This document shows, piece after piece, positions 7,461 through 17,300 of a DNA stretch of 25,285 nt. The stretch comes from JAMCXS01 sp964459065. GTDB lineage: Bacteria > Acidobacteriota > Terriglobia > UBA7540. Under the pieces are notes generated by a model. The model worked only from the letters and a program-made list of their open reading frames with translations, was not told the origin of the DNA and searched no databases. The stretch is taken from the NCBI GenBank assembly GCA_964459065.1, contig CAYWMN010000019.1, forward strand, positions 1-25,285, read 5' to 3'. Position numbers and translations under genes: made by a program. How positions within the stretch are numbered: position 1 is the stretch's first letter; every line of letters begins with the position of its first letter.

Positions 7461-8945
7461 ATGCCATTTCTGATTGAGCAGCTGATTAAAATAGTTTTTG
7501 TATTATTTGTCATCGTCCTGCTGGGAAACTGTTTGCTGATCGGGATCGCTCTGACCCGCCGTCAACGACGACGGCAATATTTCCGGCGCCTCGACGCGGT
7601 GCGGGAAAAGTACGGCCCCCTTGTCGCCGGGATCCTTTCGGGCGAAATTCCATACGCCCAAGGCCTCCAGGAACTCCGCGGTTTGTCAGGAACGGACCGT
7701 ATGGTCATGCTTGAGCAACTGTGTCTTGGGCCGGCCATCGCGCCCGGTCAGAAAGCTGCTCTGGGGCGCCTTTCGGAAGATCTGGGGCTGGTTAAAATTT
7801 GGCAGCAAAGGCTGATGGGGCAGATTGACCCCGCCTCGGTCAAAGAGGCGGTGGTTCACCCCGAGGGTCTGGTTGAAAGAGTCGGGGCCCTGCGGTTCTT
7901 GATCCGTGCCAAGAGCGCGGAGAATTTGGGCCGAATCCGTCATGAGGCGAGTTGGCCTCTGCTGGCGAAAGCTTTAGAAGACCCTCACCCTGACTTGCAA
8001 TCCGTGGCCGCCCGGGCGCTCGCAGAAATCCGGCACCCCGGAAGCTTGCCGGCCTTATTGACGCAGCTTCACAGAGTCGTTGAGGGGTCAGGGTCCGCTC
8101 TTTCTCTCCGGGCGATCAAGTCGGCGCTCGTTAGTTTTCCACTTGAAAACGCGGACGAACTCCTGCCTTCCCTGCGGCACGCGAATCCCCGCGTGCGATT
8201 TCTTGCCACCGATGTCATTCGGGAAATGGTCGTGCGAGCGGCGGCGGAGGATCCCGATTTTGTGTTGGACGGCAGAAAGCTGGAGCCCGATTTGGCCGAG
8301 GTGTTCCTTGTCGATCTGCCATTTGACCCGAGCCCGGACGTTCGGGCGCGGGCGGCGCCGGTGATTGCCTACCTTGCCGACCCGCGCGCGGTTCCCCTGC
8401 TGCTGACCTTGATTGAGGATGGGGCCTGGTTCGTGCGGTTGCACGCGGTGAGAGCTTTGGCGAACCCCCGGTTCCTTCTGCAAGCGGGAAAGATTGCGGG
8501 AACTCTGACGGATGTGAACTGGAGGGTGCGGGAAGCGACCGTCCGCACGCTCAGGGGTTTTGGCGCGCCGGGCCGGGAGCGGCTGATGGAGCATTTTCTC
8601 GAAACCCGAGACCGTTACAGCCGGGAGCAGATCGCCGACGAGTTCCAGCGCGCGGGTCTGATCCCTGAGATTCTGTTGCAGTTCGCGGAAAACGGCAGCG
8701 ATCGAGCTGCCTGCATCGTGCGTTCCTTGGCTGAAATGGGGAAGACCAGTTACATGGTTTCCGTGCTTGCGCAGGGCGGAGGCAACGGCCGGTTGCGCAA
8801 GAAGTTTCTGCAAGCATTCGGGGGATCACCCGATCCACAGATTCACCAATGGGTGGAGACGGTCGCTCGGCAGGAACCGGATACTGAACTCAGGGTGCTG
8901 GCAAAAGCGGCCCTGATTGCTAACCATCAATACGGAGAGGGCTAA
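7461..8945 (+). CDS. membrane-anchored HEAT-repeat protein of the polysaccharide operon
   Basis: This 494-residue protein has one N-terminal transmembrane helix (about residues 8-31), directly followed by a strongly basic stretch (TRRQRRRQYFRR). By the positive-inside rule the large domain should be cytoplasmic. The body from about residue 140 is a chain of HEAT/PBS-lyase-like helical repeats, for example WPLLAKALEDPHPDLQSVAA, then ADPRAVPLLLTLIEDG and WFVRLHAVRALANPRF. These usually form protein-binding superhelices. No catalytic motif is visible. The stop is four bases before the glycosyltransferase start, so the two are very likely made together. I infer a scaffold or regulatory subunit of the synthase. 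The ATG at 7461 has no good ribosome site nearby, but no better start precedes the helix. Confidence 0.8.
   Translation: MPFLIEQLIKIVFVLFVIVLLGNCLLIGIALTRRQRRRQYFRRLDAVREKYGPLVAGILSGEIPYAQGLQELRGLSGTDRMVMLEQLCLGPAIAPGQKAALGRLSEDLGLVKIWQQRLMGQIDPASVKEAVVHPEGLVERVGALRFLIRAKSAENLGRIRHEASWPLLAKALEDPHPDLQSVAARALAEIRHPGSLPALLTQLHRVVEGSGSALSLRAIKSALVSFPLENADELLPSLRHANPRVRFLATDVIREMVVRAAAEDPDFVLDGRKLEPDLAEVFLVDLPFDPSPDVRARAAPVIAYLADPRAVPLLLTLIEDGAWFVRLHAVRALANPRFLLQAGKIAGTLTDVNWRVREATVRTLRGFGAPGRERLMEHFLETRDRYSREQIADEFQRAGLIPEILLQFAENGSDRAACIVRSLAEMGKTSYMVSVLAQGGGNGRLRKKFLQAFGGSPDPQIHQWVETVARQEPDTELRVLAKAALIANHQYGEG
8934..8941 (+). promoter_or_regulatory. ribosome binding site for the glycosyltransferase
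   Basis: GGAGAGGG inside the last codons of the HEAT gene lies eight bases before the ATG at 8950. It supports that start over an upstream in-frame ATG at 8917 that would overlap the HEAT gene. Confidence 0.6.
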
Positions 8946-8949
8946 CTGC

Positions 8950-10368
8950 ATGGAAGTGTGGCGGCAGATTTTTATTCACGGCATGAACATGTTCAACGTG
9001 TTTATCGTTTCCTATTTCTTTATTGGAAACGGTGTTTACACGCTCCTGATGGTTTTGTCGCTGGGAGCGGTTTGGGTCTACAACCGCCGCCTCGCTTACC
9101 AGGGGATGGACGAGGTCCGGGAATCGCCGGTGACGCCTCCCGTAACGATCATTATCCCCGCCTGGAACGAGGAAAAGATTATCGTGAAGACGACGGAGTC
9201 GATTCTGCAGACCGACTATCGGGAACTGGCCGTGGTGGTCGTGGACGATGGATCGACCGACCATACGCTGGAGCGGCTGGTCCGGCGATTTAACCTGGTG
9301 AAGATGGACCTGATTTACCGCTCCCCCATTCCCACCCAGGCGGTTCAAGGCTTCTACCTGAACCCGGCCCGGCCGAATCTTTTGGTGGTCAGCAAAGCCA
9401 ATGGCGGCAAGGCGGACGCGCTGAATGTGGGGATTAACCTTTGCCGGTCGCCTTATTTCTGCACGCTGGACTCGGATTCCATTTTGGAGAAAGACGCCTT
9501 GTTGCGCCTGATGCGGCCGGTGATCCGCTCGCCCCTCAACACGGTGGCCAGCGGAGGGATCGTGCGCGTGCTGAATGGCTGCGAGGTTCGCGACGGCCAA
9601 GTTGGCAAAATCACTTTGCCGAAATCCCGGCTGGCGCGCTTCCAGGTGGTGGAGTACCTGAGGAGTTTCCTGTTTGGCCGCACGGGATGGGATCTTTTGG
9701 GCGGGACCTTGATCGTTTCAGGAGCTTTCGCGGTCTTTCACCGCGAAACGGTTCTGGACGTCGGCGGTTTCTCGCACGACACGGTGACCGAGGACATGGA
9801 CCTCATCGTCCAGATTCATCACTGGGCGGTCAAGAACCAGCGGCGCCTTAACCTGTCGTTTACCTCCGACCCGGTTTGCTGGACTGAATGCCCGGTGAAC
9901 TTGAAAATGCTGGGCAAGCAACGCCGGCGATGGCAGATGGGCTTGTGCCAAACCCTGTGGAAGCACTCTGAGATGCTGTTTAACCACCGGTACGGTCTGG
10001 TGGGAAATTTCAGCTTTCCTTTCCACTTGTACGTGGAGGCGCTCGGAGCGGTGGCAGAGTTCCTCGGCTACTTCATGGTTCCCCTGGCCATTATTTTTGC
10101 GATGGTGCCCGCCACCATTTATCTGCTCTTCGTCCTTCTCAGCCTGGCCTACGGCGGGCTGCTGTCGGTCGGCGCGGTCCTGCTTGAGGAACTGACTTAC
10201 CGGAGGTACCCGCGATACCGCGATCTTGCCATTCTCCTGTGGTATGCGCTCATTGAAAGCATCGGGTACCGGCAACTGGTGCTGTATTTCCGTTTTGAGG
10301 GTGTTGTGCGGTTCCTGGCGGGCTTCCGCAGCTGGGAAAAGGTTACCCACGTTGGAACTGCGGAATAG
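8950..10368 (+). CDS. processive GT2 glycosyltransferase (polysaccharide synthase)
   Basis: This 472-residue inner-membrane synthase is of the PgaC/hyaluronan-synthase/cellulose-synthase type. One or two N-terminal helices (about 15-45) precede a cytoplasmic GT-A domain. That domain carries VDDGST (D99-D100), NGGKADALN (151-159), the metal-binding DSD (174-176), the acceptor/base motif TED (280-282) and QRRRW (324-328), the last a mark of processive enzymes. Further hydrophobic segments near residues 357-410 and 425-450 would form the translocation channel. No PilZ domain is present. It should polymerise a beta-linked polysaccharide from a nucleotide sugar and pass it across the membrane. The sugar is unknown; the family includes GlcNAc, glucose and hyaluronan makers. 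The gene sits between the HEAT and TPR-glycosidase genes with gaps of only 4 and 9 bases. Confidence 0.92.
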   Translation: MEVWRQIFIHGMNMFNVFIVSYFFIGNGVYTLLMVLSLGAVWVYNRRLAYQGMDEVRESPVTPPVTIIIPAWNEEKIIVKTTESILQTDYRELAVVVVDDGSTDHTLERLVRRFNLVKMDLIYRSPIPTQAVQGFYLNPARPNLLVVSKANGGKADALNVGINLCRSPYFCTLDSDSILEKDALLRLMRPVIRSPLNTVASGGIVRVLNGCEVRDGQVGKITLPKSRLARFQVVEYLRSFLFGRTGWDLLGGTLIVSGAFAVFHRETVLDVGGFSHDTVTEDMDLIVQIHHWAVKNQRRLNLSFTSDPVCWTECPVNLKMLGKQRRRWQMGLCQTLWKHSEMLFNHRYGLVGNFSFPFHLYVEALGAVAEFLGYFMVPLAIIFAMVPATIYLLFVLLSLAYGGLLSVGAVLLEELTYRRYPRYRDLAILLWYALIESIGYRQLVLYFRFEGVVRFLAGFRSWEKVTHVGTAE

Positions 10369-10377
10369 GTCTTCGGG

Positions 10378-13323
10378 ATGACTCTGCTAAAGAACCGCAT
10401 CGGGCTTTCAATATTCCTCATCTTTGTGGCTGTTTACCTTTGGGAATTTCACATCAAGCCGGTGAGCGGCCCAATCTACACAGCGGCAGTGAATGAGTAC
10501 AAGAACCGCCGTTACGAGGAGTCTCTGGAGCTTTTGTCCCGCGCTTACGCAATCGATCCGAACGACACGGGGGTCCTGACCCTCATGGGTTGGAACTATC
10601 TGAAGCTGCGGAAGCCCGAGCGCGCCCGGAAGGAATTTGAGCGGTCTTACAGCTTGGACCCTCGAGGCTCGGATACCATCCTGGGTTACGCGGAGACCGA
10701 GATTGATCTCAAAAATTACGCCAAGGCCTCTCAGCTGTTGGAACTTCTGCACAAGAGGAAAATCGACACAGCCGACACGCATATGGCGTGGGGCGCCCTT
10801 TACCGGCGCACGGGCCGGAACCGCGAAGCGGCGCGCGAGTTCAAGCGGGTGCTGGCCCTTCAGCCCGGCGATCCTTTAGCCCTTAAGAACCTGCGCCAGC
10901 TCTATAACCTGAACAGCGGCGAGCGCGCCAGCCGCCTGTCGTTTGAACCTGTCGTCCGTGCTGACCGGCTGGCCTATCCGGCTCGGGTGGAGGGGAATGC
11001 GCTCGCGGAACTTTCCGGAAACACATGGACCCCTGTGTATCTCACCGGAGTGGATCTGACGGCCGCCCTGCCCGGAAGCTTTCCCGCCGGATCCGTTACC
11101 GATTCCGAGATTTACCGTAAGTGGCTCGGAGAGATTAGTCATCTCGGAGTCAATACAATCCGGGTGGACACCATCCTTCCTCCTGCCTTCTACCGCGCTT
11201 TGGCCCGTTTTAATCACGAGCAATCCCACCCGCCCCTGTGGCTTCTCCAGGGTGTGGCGTTCGGCGGGCCGCCGAAGAACAATGATCTTTACCAGGGCGA
11301 CTATTACCAGTCCTGCCTGACAGAGATTCGGGAGGCGGTGGACGTCGTGCACGGCCAGGGTGACGTGGAATCCAACTATCTTCACTCGGGAGGGCTTTAC
11401 CGGTACAACATCAGCCGCTGGGTGGCGGGCTTTGTGGTTGGAAATCTGTGGCTTTCCCACATCGTCCTGGGCAACGACGCGTTGCATCCCGACATGCAAA
11501 GCTATCAAGGCGAATATGTTGCGGTTCCCTCGGGCAATCCCACGGAGATCTTTTTAGGCGAGATGATTGATCATCTCGTGGAATACGAGACGGGGAAATA
11601 CAACTGGCAGCATCCCGTGGCGTTTCTCGACTGGCCGACCCTTGATCCGATCGAACATGCCACCGAAAGCTCGATGGCGGAGGAGATTGCTATCCGGCGA
11701 AAGCTTGGGGAGCGCTTTAAAACACCCCCGGGCCCATTTGACGATGATGACACCGCCACCGTTGACCCGACGCACGTCAAGGCTACGGCGAAATTTGCCG
11801 CAGGGTACTTCGCCGACTATAACGTCTTTCCCTCTTACCCGGATTTTCTCGATCTCGATCCGGGTTATCTGCGGGCCGCCGACGCCGAGGGAACCGATCC
11901 TTTTCTGGGCTATCTTCAGGACTTGAAGGCTCACACCCCCGGCTTGCCGCTGGTGATCAGCGCCTATGGGATTCCCAGCAGCCTGGGGGTGGGGCATTTT
12001 AACCCCGTGGGGTTTAACGAGGGAGGGGAAACGGAACGGCAACAAGGGAGGATCCTGGCGCGGTTGACACGCAACATCTATGACGCCGGCGCCGCCGGAG
12101 GCATGGTTTTTGAGTGGCTCGACGAGTGGTTTCGCGAGTCCTGGCTGACGCGCGATTATGAGACTCCCCGAGCGAACAAACCGCGCTGGACGAATTTTAT
12201 GGATCCGGCTGAATACTTCGGTTTGATCGCCGCCGACCCGCAGGGGCGCGCCCGGCACCAACTGACGGGAAATCCTTCGGCCTGGGCGGGGCGCAAGCCC
12301 CTCTACGCGCAGACGAAACCGGGGTTGTTGCATCCGGTTGGAGGCCCGTGGGACGCGGCGCGAGATCTCCAAGCTCTTTACGTGGATTCGGACGAAGGTT
12401 TTGTCTATCTGCGCCTGGTGGTGGCGAAGCTGGCAAACGGCGACGGCCAGCGCGTGGACTGGAGCAAGGTCAACTACCTGATCGGGATTTCGACCGACCC
12501 CGGCCATGCCGGTCTCACCTATCTGCCCTTCATCGCTCCGGTCCGTTTCCCGCAAGGGATGACTTTTGCCATCCAACTGGCGGGTCCGGCGTCAAGCCAC
12601 CTGTGGATTGCTTCTTCCTATAACCCCTACAAGATTGTTCCGGTGGCGGGAAACCCGGCGCAAACGTTGCTGGTCCCGAAACTCGGCTGGGACCCAAAGC
12701 TGACCGGACGGGGCGCCTTCGAAGGAGAAATCATCGAGCCGAACCGCCGGCGCTTTGCCCGGAACGGGAAAAGCTTTCCTCCGGAAAGATATGACCGCGG
12801 AATCCTGCGCTACGGCACGCTTGACCCGGCGACGCCCGACTACGATTCGCTGGCCGAATGGCATGCCAACGTGGCGACTCATACGATCGACGTGCGCATC
12901 CCCTGGGCGCTGCTGAAGGTGACGGATCCCTCCACACGAGCAATCTTTGCGGGGATCGAAAAAGACGGCAGCATCAAAACCACCCCAACCGCCGGTTTTG
13001 AGCTTGCGGTTTTTTCCTACCGCCCCGAGCGCGACCTCAGCATGCGCCCGATCATGGAGCAGGGTCAGGCCATCGCCGATTCTTTACCCTTCCTTTCCGG
13101 AAAATTCGAGTTCCTTGCGGGATCGCTCAAGAGCTTTGCTTGGAATCCCTGGCGGCAGCCGCAATATGTGCTGCGAGAGAAGGCGTCTTACCCCATTTTG
13201 AGGAAGGCGTTCCTGGCTCTGCCGGCAGCGCCGGGGGGATCGAAGACGGCGGCGCGGCCCGGACAAGGGAACCCAGGGGGGCGGGTGAATGGCTTTAAAG
13301 AGCGCCTCCCTGCCAGCCGATAA
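10378..13323 (+). CDS. membrane-anchored TPR protein with a glycosidase-like TIM-barrel domain
   Basis: This 981-residue protein starts with a basic N-terminus and one helix (about 9-25, IGLSIFLIFVAVYLWEF), which places the rest in the periplasm. Residues 30-175 hold about four TPRs (YEESLELLSRAYAIDPND, AREFKRVLALQPGD). From about 210 a fold like clan GH-A glycosidases begins with a strand-helix pattern (PVYLTGVDL, then HLGVNTIRVDTILPPAFYRAL). A late-strand block, GGMVFEWLDEW, has Glu579 placed like a GH nucleophile. The C-terminal part (about 640-930) is beta-rich (SDEGFVYLRLVV, VNYLIGISTDPG) and may be a carbohydrate-binding module. I do not see the usual N-E acid/base pair clearly, so activity is not proven. 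By analogy with BcsZ, PgaB, PelA and PslG, it probably trims or binds the polymer made by the neighbouring synthase. Confidence 0.8.
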   Translation: MTLLKNRIGLSIFLIFVAVYLWEFHIKPVSGPIYTAAVNEYKNRRYEESLELLSRAYAIDPNDTGVLTLMGWNYLKLRKPERARKEFERSYSLDPRGSDTILGYAETEIDLKNYAKASQLLELLHKRKIDTADTHMAWGALYRRTGRNREAAREFKRVLALQPGDPLALKNLRQLYNLNSGERASRLSFEPVVRADRLAYPARVEGNALAELSGNTWTPVYLTGVDLTAALPGSFPAGSVTDSEIYRKWLGEISHLGVNTIRVDTILPPAFYRALARFNHEQSHPPLWLLQGVAFGGPPKNNDLYQGDYYQSCLTEIREAVDVVHGQGDVESNYLHSGGLYRYNISRWVAGFVVGNLWLSHIVLGNDALHPDMQSYQGEYVAVPSGNPTEIFLGEMIDHLVEYETGKYNWQHPVAFLDWPTLDPIEHATESSMAEEIAIRRKLGERFKTPPGPFDDDDTATVDPTHVKATAKFAAGYFADYNVFPSYPDFLDLDPGYLRAADAEGTDPFLGYLQDLKAHTPGLPLVISAYGIPSSLGVGHFNPVGFNEGGETERQQGRILARLTRNIYDAGAAGGMVFEWLDEWFRESWLTRDYETPRANKPRWTNFMDPAEYFGLIAADPQGRARHQLTGNPSAWAGRKPLYAQTKPGLLHPVGGPWDAARDLQALYVDSDEGFVYLRLVVAKLANGDGQRVDWSKVNYLIGISTDPGHAGLTYLPFIAPVRFPQGMTFAIQLAGPASSHLWIASSYNPYKIVPVAGNPAQTLLVPKLGWDPKLTGRGAFEGEIIEPNRRRFARNGKSFPPERYDRGILRYGTLDPATPDYDSLAEWHANVATHTIDVRIPWALLKVTDPSTRAIFAGIEKDGSIKTTPTAGFELAVFSYRPERDLSMRPIMEQGQAIADSLPFLSGKFEFLAGSLKSFAWNPWRQPQYVLREKASYPILRKAFLALPAAPGGSKTAARPGQGNPGGRVNGFKERLPASR

Positions 13324-13335
13324 AACTTATGAATT

Positions 13336-14301
13336 ATGAAACCCCCAAGGGCTGGCATCCGCATCCTTGTTTTGGTCTCGCTTGTTTTGGGAACTGTGAC
13401 GGCGGCCTACTTTGTGTTGTTGCATCCGAGAAGCATTTGGGTCCGGTGGGCGAGAGCTGCTTTCCCGGCCCGAATGACCCTGATCACTTTCGGCCCCTAT
13501 CCCAGTGCCAAGGAGCTGGAGCATTTCGCCCGCGAGGGCGGCCGATACGATGTGAGCTTGCTGGACCCGCGCCTGCCCTACGAGAAAACGCTGATTGAGC
13601 GGGAAGAGAAAGAGGCCGATCACCACGGGCTGATTTTCAGGGATTTTCCCATGGCCAGCATTTTTGATCATCAGGTTTTCAATGACTATCGGCAACAGGA
13701 GGAGCGGGCCGTGGCCTTTCTGCAGCATCTCAACGGCCCGGCATACGTTCACTGTTATCTCGGCCGGCACCGGGTGGTTCATGTCAGGAACGCTTTGCTC
13801 CGGGCCGGGGTTCCTGCAAGCTACTGGACTTCTACCGGCACCAAGTCCCAATACTGGGATTTAGTCAACCGGCTGGCCCAGGCCAGGAAGGAGTTTAGGC
13901 GCAAGAATTACGGGAAGGTCCTGGAAGTCCTGAAACCGATTAAGACGAATGATGTGGACGTTGCCTATCTTCGGGGCTGGTCGAATTACCGGTTAGGGCT
14001 CTACACGCGGGCGGGGGACGATTTTCGGTCAGGGCTTCGAGCCGAACCCGGCAACTTGCGCAACCTGGCGGGATTGGGATTTTGCTACCTTCAGCAGGGC
14101 GAACCCGTTCTTGCCCAGCGCAAATTTGACCGGGTGCTCCAAAGCAGTCCGGGCAATGAAGAGGCCTTGGTGGGGCGAGGCCTGGTGCTCCTGAGACTGA
14201 AGAACAAAGTGGCGGCGGCAGGAGTGTTTCGACAGGCGCTTGCCATCGACCCGGGAAACGCCGAGGTTAAGGACTATCTTAAAAGGGCTGAAGCCGAATA
14301 G
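13336..14301 (+). CDS. membrane-anchored PTP/dual-specificity-phosphatase-like domain with C-terminal TPRs
   Basis: This 321-residue protein has a basic N-terminus and one helix (about 9-29), predicting a periplasmic body. Residues 45-165 resemble a cysteine-dependent phosphatase. The segment YVHCYLGRHRV gives H139-C140-X5-R146, the P-loop signature, with Gly143 in the usual place. D103 in FRDFP is a good candidate for the general acid. The Ser/Thr normally following the Arg is Val, which may slow turnover. From about 175 come three or four TPRs, such as YTRAGDDFRSGLRAEPGN and VLAQRKFDRVLQSSPGN. It lies 12 bases after the TPR-glycosidase gene, with no clear ribosome site, so coupling to the upstream stop is likely. 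The substrate could be a phosphoprotein, phosphorylated sugar or inositol phosphate. Alternatively it may be a binding-only relic. Confidence 0.75.
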   Translation: MKPPRAGIRILVLVSLVLGTVTAAYFVLLHPRSIWVRWARAAFPARMTLITFGPYPSAKELEHFAREGGRYDVSLLDPRLPYEKTLIEREEKEADHHGLIFRDFPMASIFDHQVFNDYRQQEERAVAFLQHLNGPAYVHCYLGRHRVVHVRNALLRAGVPASYWTSTGTKSQYWDLVNRLAQARKEFRRKNYGKVLEVLKPIKTNDVDVAYLRGWSNYRLGLYTRAGDDFRSGLRAEPGNLRNLAGLGFCYLQQGEPVLAQRKFDRVLQSSPGNEEALVGRGLVLLRLKNKVAAAGVFRQALAIDPGNAEVKDYLKRAEAE

Positions 14302-14332
14302 CGTCGTCCGGGCCCGGCCCGCAAACTCCGAA

Positions 14333-14337
14333 AAGGA
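14333..14337 (+). promoter_or_regulatory. ribosome binding site setting the start of the TPR-barrel exporter
   Basis: AAGGA lies seven bases before the ATG at 14345. It argues against an in-frame ATG at 14240, which would overlap the previous gene by about 60 bases. Confidence 0.6.
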
Positions 14338-14344
14338 CCGACGA

Positions 14345-17300
14345 ATGATGGTTTTTAATACAAGTGTATTGGCAGCGGGCTCGCACGCTGAGGGCAGCGG
14401 GTTTCGGACCGAGCGTTCCGGGCGCGGCCGGGGCTGGGTATTACTCCTTGCCCTGATGCTGCTCGGGATCGTGCCGGGGTCGGGGTCCCTGGCTCGCGCC
14501 GGAGAAAAGCAGCAAAAGCTTCCGGCGATGGAACTGTTGCAGCGGGCCCATACCTCGTTTGCGGAAGGCGATTTTCCCGCGGCGCGGAAATATTACCTGG
14601 AAGTTCTTCCATCTTTTCCGAAGAACTTCGACATCCTGAAGGCTCTGGGTTACTGCTTTTATGTGACCGGGCCCAAGGGCTATGCGGAGGCAGTGACGTA
14701 TTACGCGCGCGCCTACCGGGTGAATCCGAGGTCGAACGAAGTGGCCGACAAGTTGTGGCACTGCTACATGGTTCTTAAACAATACCAGGAAGCAGCGGAC
14801 GTGGAGATGAAAGTGGCTCAATCGCCGGGCTCGCCCGCCGGGGCCTGGAAGAGAGCTGCCCAGGCTTACGCGAAAGCCGGCAAGACCTCGCAGTCTTCGG
14901 CCGCCTATCAGGCTTATCTGCAGCGCGCGCCGAGTGACCTGGCGGCGCGCGTGAGTCTGGCCCGCCTTGATGCCCAGGACAAAGACTATGACGGCGCGGC
15001 CGAGCAGTACCGTCTGGTGCTGGCGGCCAACCCGAATTTTGCCCCCGCGCTCACGGGCCTGGCGCGGATTCTATCCTGGCAGGGCCATCTCGACAGAAGC
15101 CTCGATCTTTACGAACGCGTCTTGAAGTATGAACCCAATAACGGGGAGGCCCTTTCAGGAAAAGCCTATGTCCTCCTGTGGCAGAAACACTACCGGCAGG
15201 CGCTGAGTCTTTTTAGACGGCTTCGCCGCCGTTACCCTCATGATGCCGACGTCCAGCGGGGAATGGAAGCGGCTCGGCGCCATATTGAGGCGGAGGCTTT
15301 TGCGACGGCCCGGCAGTCGGGGCACGTCCCAAGGCTGCTGGACTACTACCGGGAACAAGTGGCCAGAAACCCCCATGACCTTGATGCCCTGGAGGCCCTC
15401 GCCGCCTTCAGCGCTAACGCCCAGCATTGCAACCAGAGTATCGTCTATGGCCGGAGAGCGCTCCGGGTTTCGCAGGGTTCGGCAGCGGCCGAGCTTGCGC
15501 TTGCCCGTTCTCTGCGCTTGTGCCGAAGCTACCGGGAGGCGATTTCTTATTACCGGCAGTACCTGGAAGCCCACCCGCGGGCCGGAGACGTGCTCTATGA
15601 ACTGGGCGACACCTTGCGGCGGGCCCGGCGTTTTCCCGAAGCGTTAAAGGTGTTCCAAAAGCTGGTGCAGCTGAACCCCGGCAATCTGGACGCCCAGGTT
15701 GGTTTGGGCCAGGCTCTGGCGGCGACCGGACAATACGACGAGGCGCTGACCCACTTTAACCAGGCCCTCGCGCAGCAGCCCAACTCCTATGACGCGTTAC
15801 AAGGCAAGGCGTTTGTTCTGTTTTGGAAAAATGACCTTCAGCAGGCGCAGAGGATCTTTGAAGTTCTGGCTAAAACAAACCCCGGCGACCCGCAAAACGC
15901 GAAGGCGCTTAAAGAAATCGCCCGGGCAGAGGAACAGGCGAAGTGGGAAGCCTTGCGGCCCTCCGCCAAGGCCCCGCCTCAGTCGTGGCTGGAATTTTAC
16001 CGGAAAAGGCTGGCGGCCGACCCGCATGACCGCGCGGCCATGAAAGGCCTAGCTTATGCGGAGTCGGAACTGAACAATACGAGCGCCGCGATCGAAGCCT
16101 ACCGGCAGGTGCTGGAGGTTTATCCGCAGGATCGGGACTCCAAGCTTGAACTGGCGCGCCTGCTGAGCCTGAACCGCCAATACGCTCCTTCCATCAGTCT
16201 TTACCGGCAAGTGCTCGCCGAGGAGCCTGACGACCCCGTGGTTCTCGGAAGTTTCGGGAGGGTCTACACGTGGGCGGGCGAGCCCCAAAAGGCGCTCTCA
16301 ATCTACCGGAAATTACTGGTGCAGGACCCGACCAACACGGCGTACCGGTTGGCGGAAGCGAAGCTTGAGATCCAATTGAAGAACTATGACTCGGCCCGGA
16401 AAACTTTGGGATATCTGCTGTCGGAAGATCCTGAAAACCGCGATGCCCGTCTCGAGTTGGCCCGCATCGACATTGCCCAGAAGCAATATGAAGCGGCGCT
16501 CAGCAATTACGATGCGCTGCTTCGAAACAACCCGCGGGACCCGGCCGCTTTGCTCGGGAAGGCCCGCATGGACTATTACCGGGGAAAGTTCGTTGACGCT
16601 CAATCGACTGCCACCGAAGCGGTTAAGGAGCGGCCGGGTGATTTCTCCTCGGTTTTTCTCCTGGCCAGCATTGAGCACGCACAAGGGCACCGCGGGAAAA
16701 CTCTGGCGCTGCTCAATCGGGCGGACAAGCTGAGTCCCGGAGACCCGGAGGTCGCCTCGTTGCGCAACCGGACTCTTTCGGAATCGCGGGTGACGCTGCG
16801 GACAACGGCGGCCTTTGCGCGGGAAATCGGGCCACCCAGCGGATACCAAGGGCTGGCCAATGAGGACTTGCGGATGTATACCTACGGGACCACGATCGGC
16901 CTCAGGTTGCTGCCCAAAACGCTCTCCTACCTTTCTTTTACATCTCTTCCCACCGACAGCCCGGCGAGCGGCCGGGTGGACAGTTCGGGCAACAGGATTC
17001 CAACCGGGATCACGGGTGCTGCCGCTCCCTATGAGTTCCTTTACCGGCAATCGACGCGTTTCGGGCCGCGCCTCACCGTCCGAGCCGGAGCGGGGGCTGT
17101 CCAGTTTGGGCCGGGAGCACTGGTTTCCGTGCCGGGACAAGCGTTGCCAATCCGGTCGGCGGAGGAGCGTCCCACGGGTCTTGTCGGCGCCAGCTTTGGG
17201 ATCACCCAACATTTGAGCCTTGATGTTGATGCAACGCGTTCGGCCATCACTTATACGCCGGTATCCACCCGTTTGGGCATCATGCGCAACCGGCTGCTCG

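Noticed and set aside
8950..10368. Direct c-di-GMP control of the synthase, as in BcsA
   Set aside because: No PilZ domain or RxxxR motif after the GT domain; the protein ends soon after the last hydrophobic segments, in a short tail.
11554..12576. 340-codon minus-strand frame opposite the TPR-glycosidase gene
   Set aside because: Antisense shadow without start signal or family features, inside a continuous plus-strand gene.
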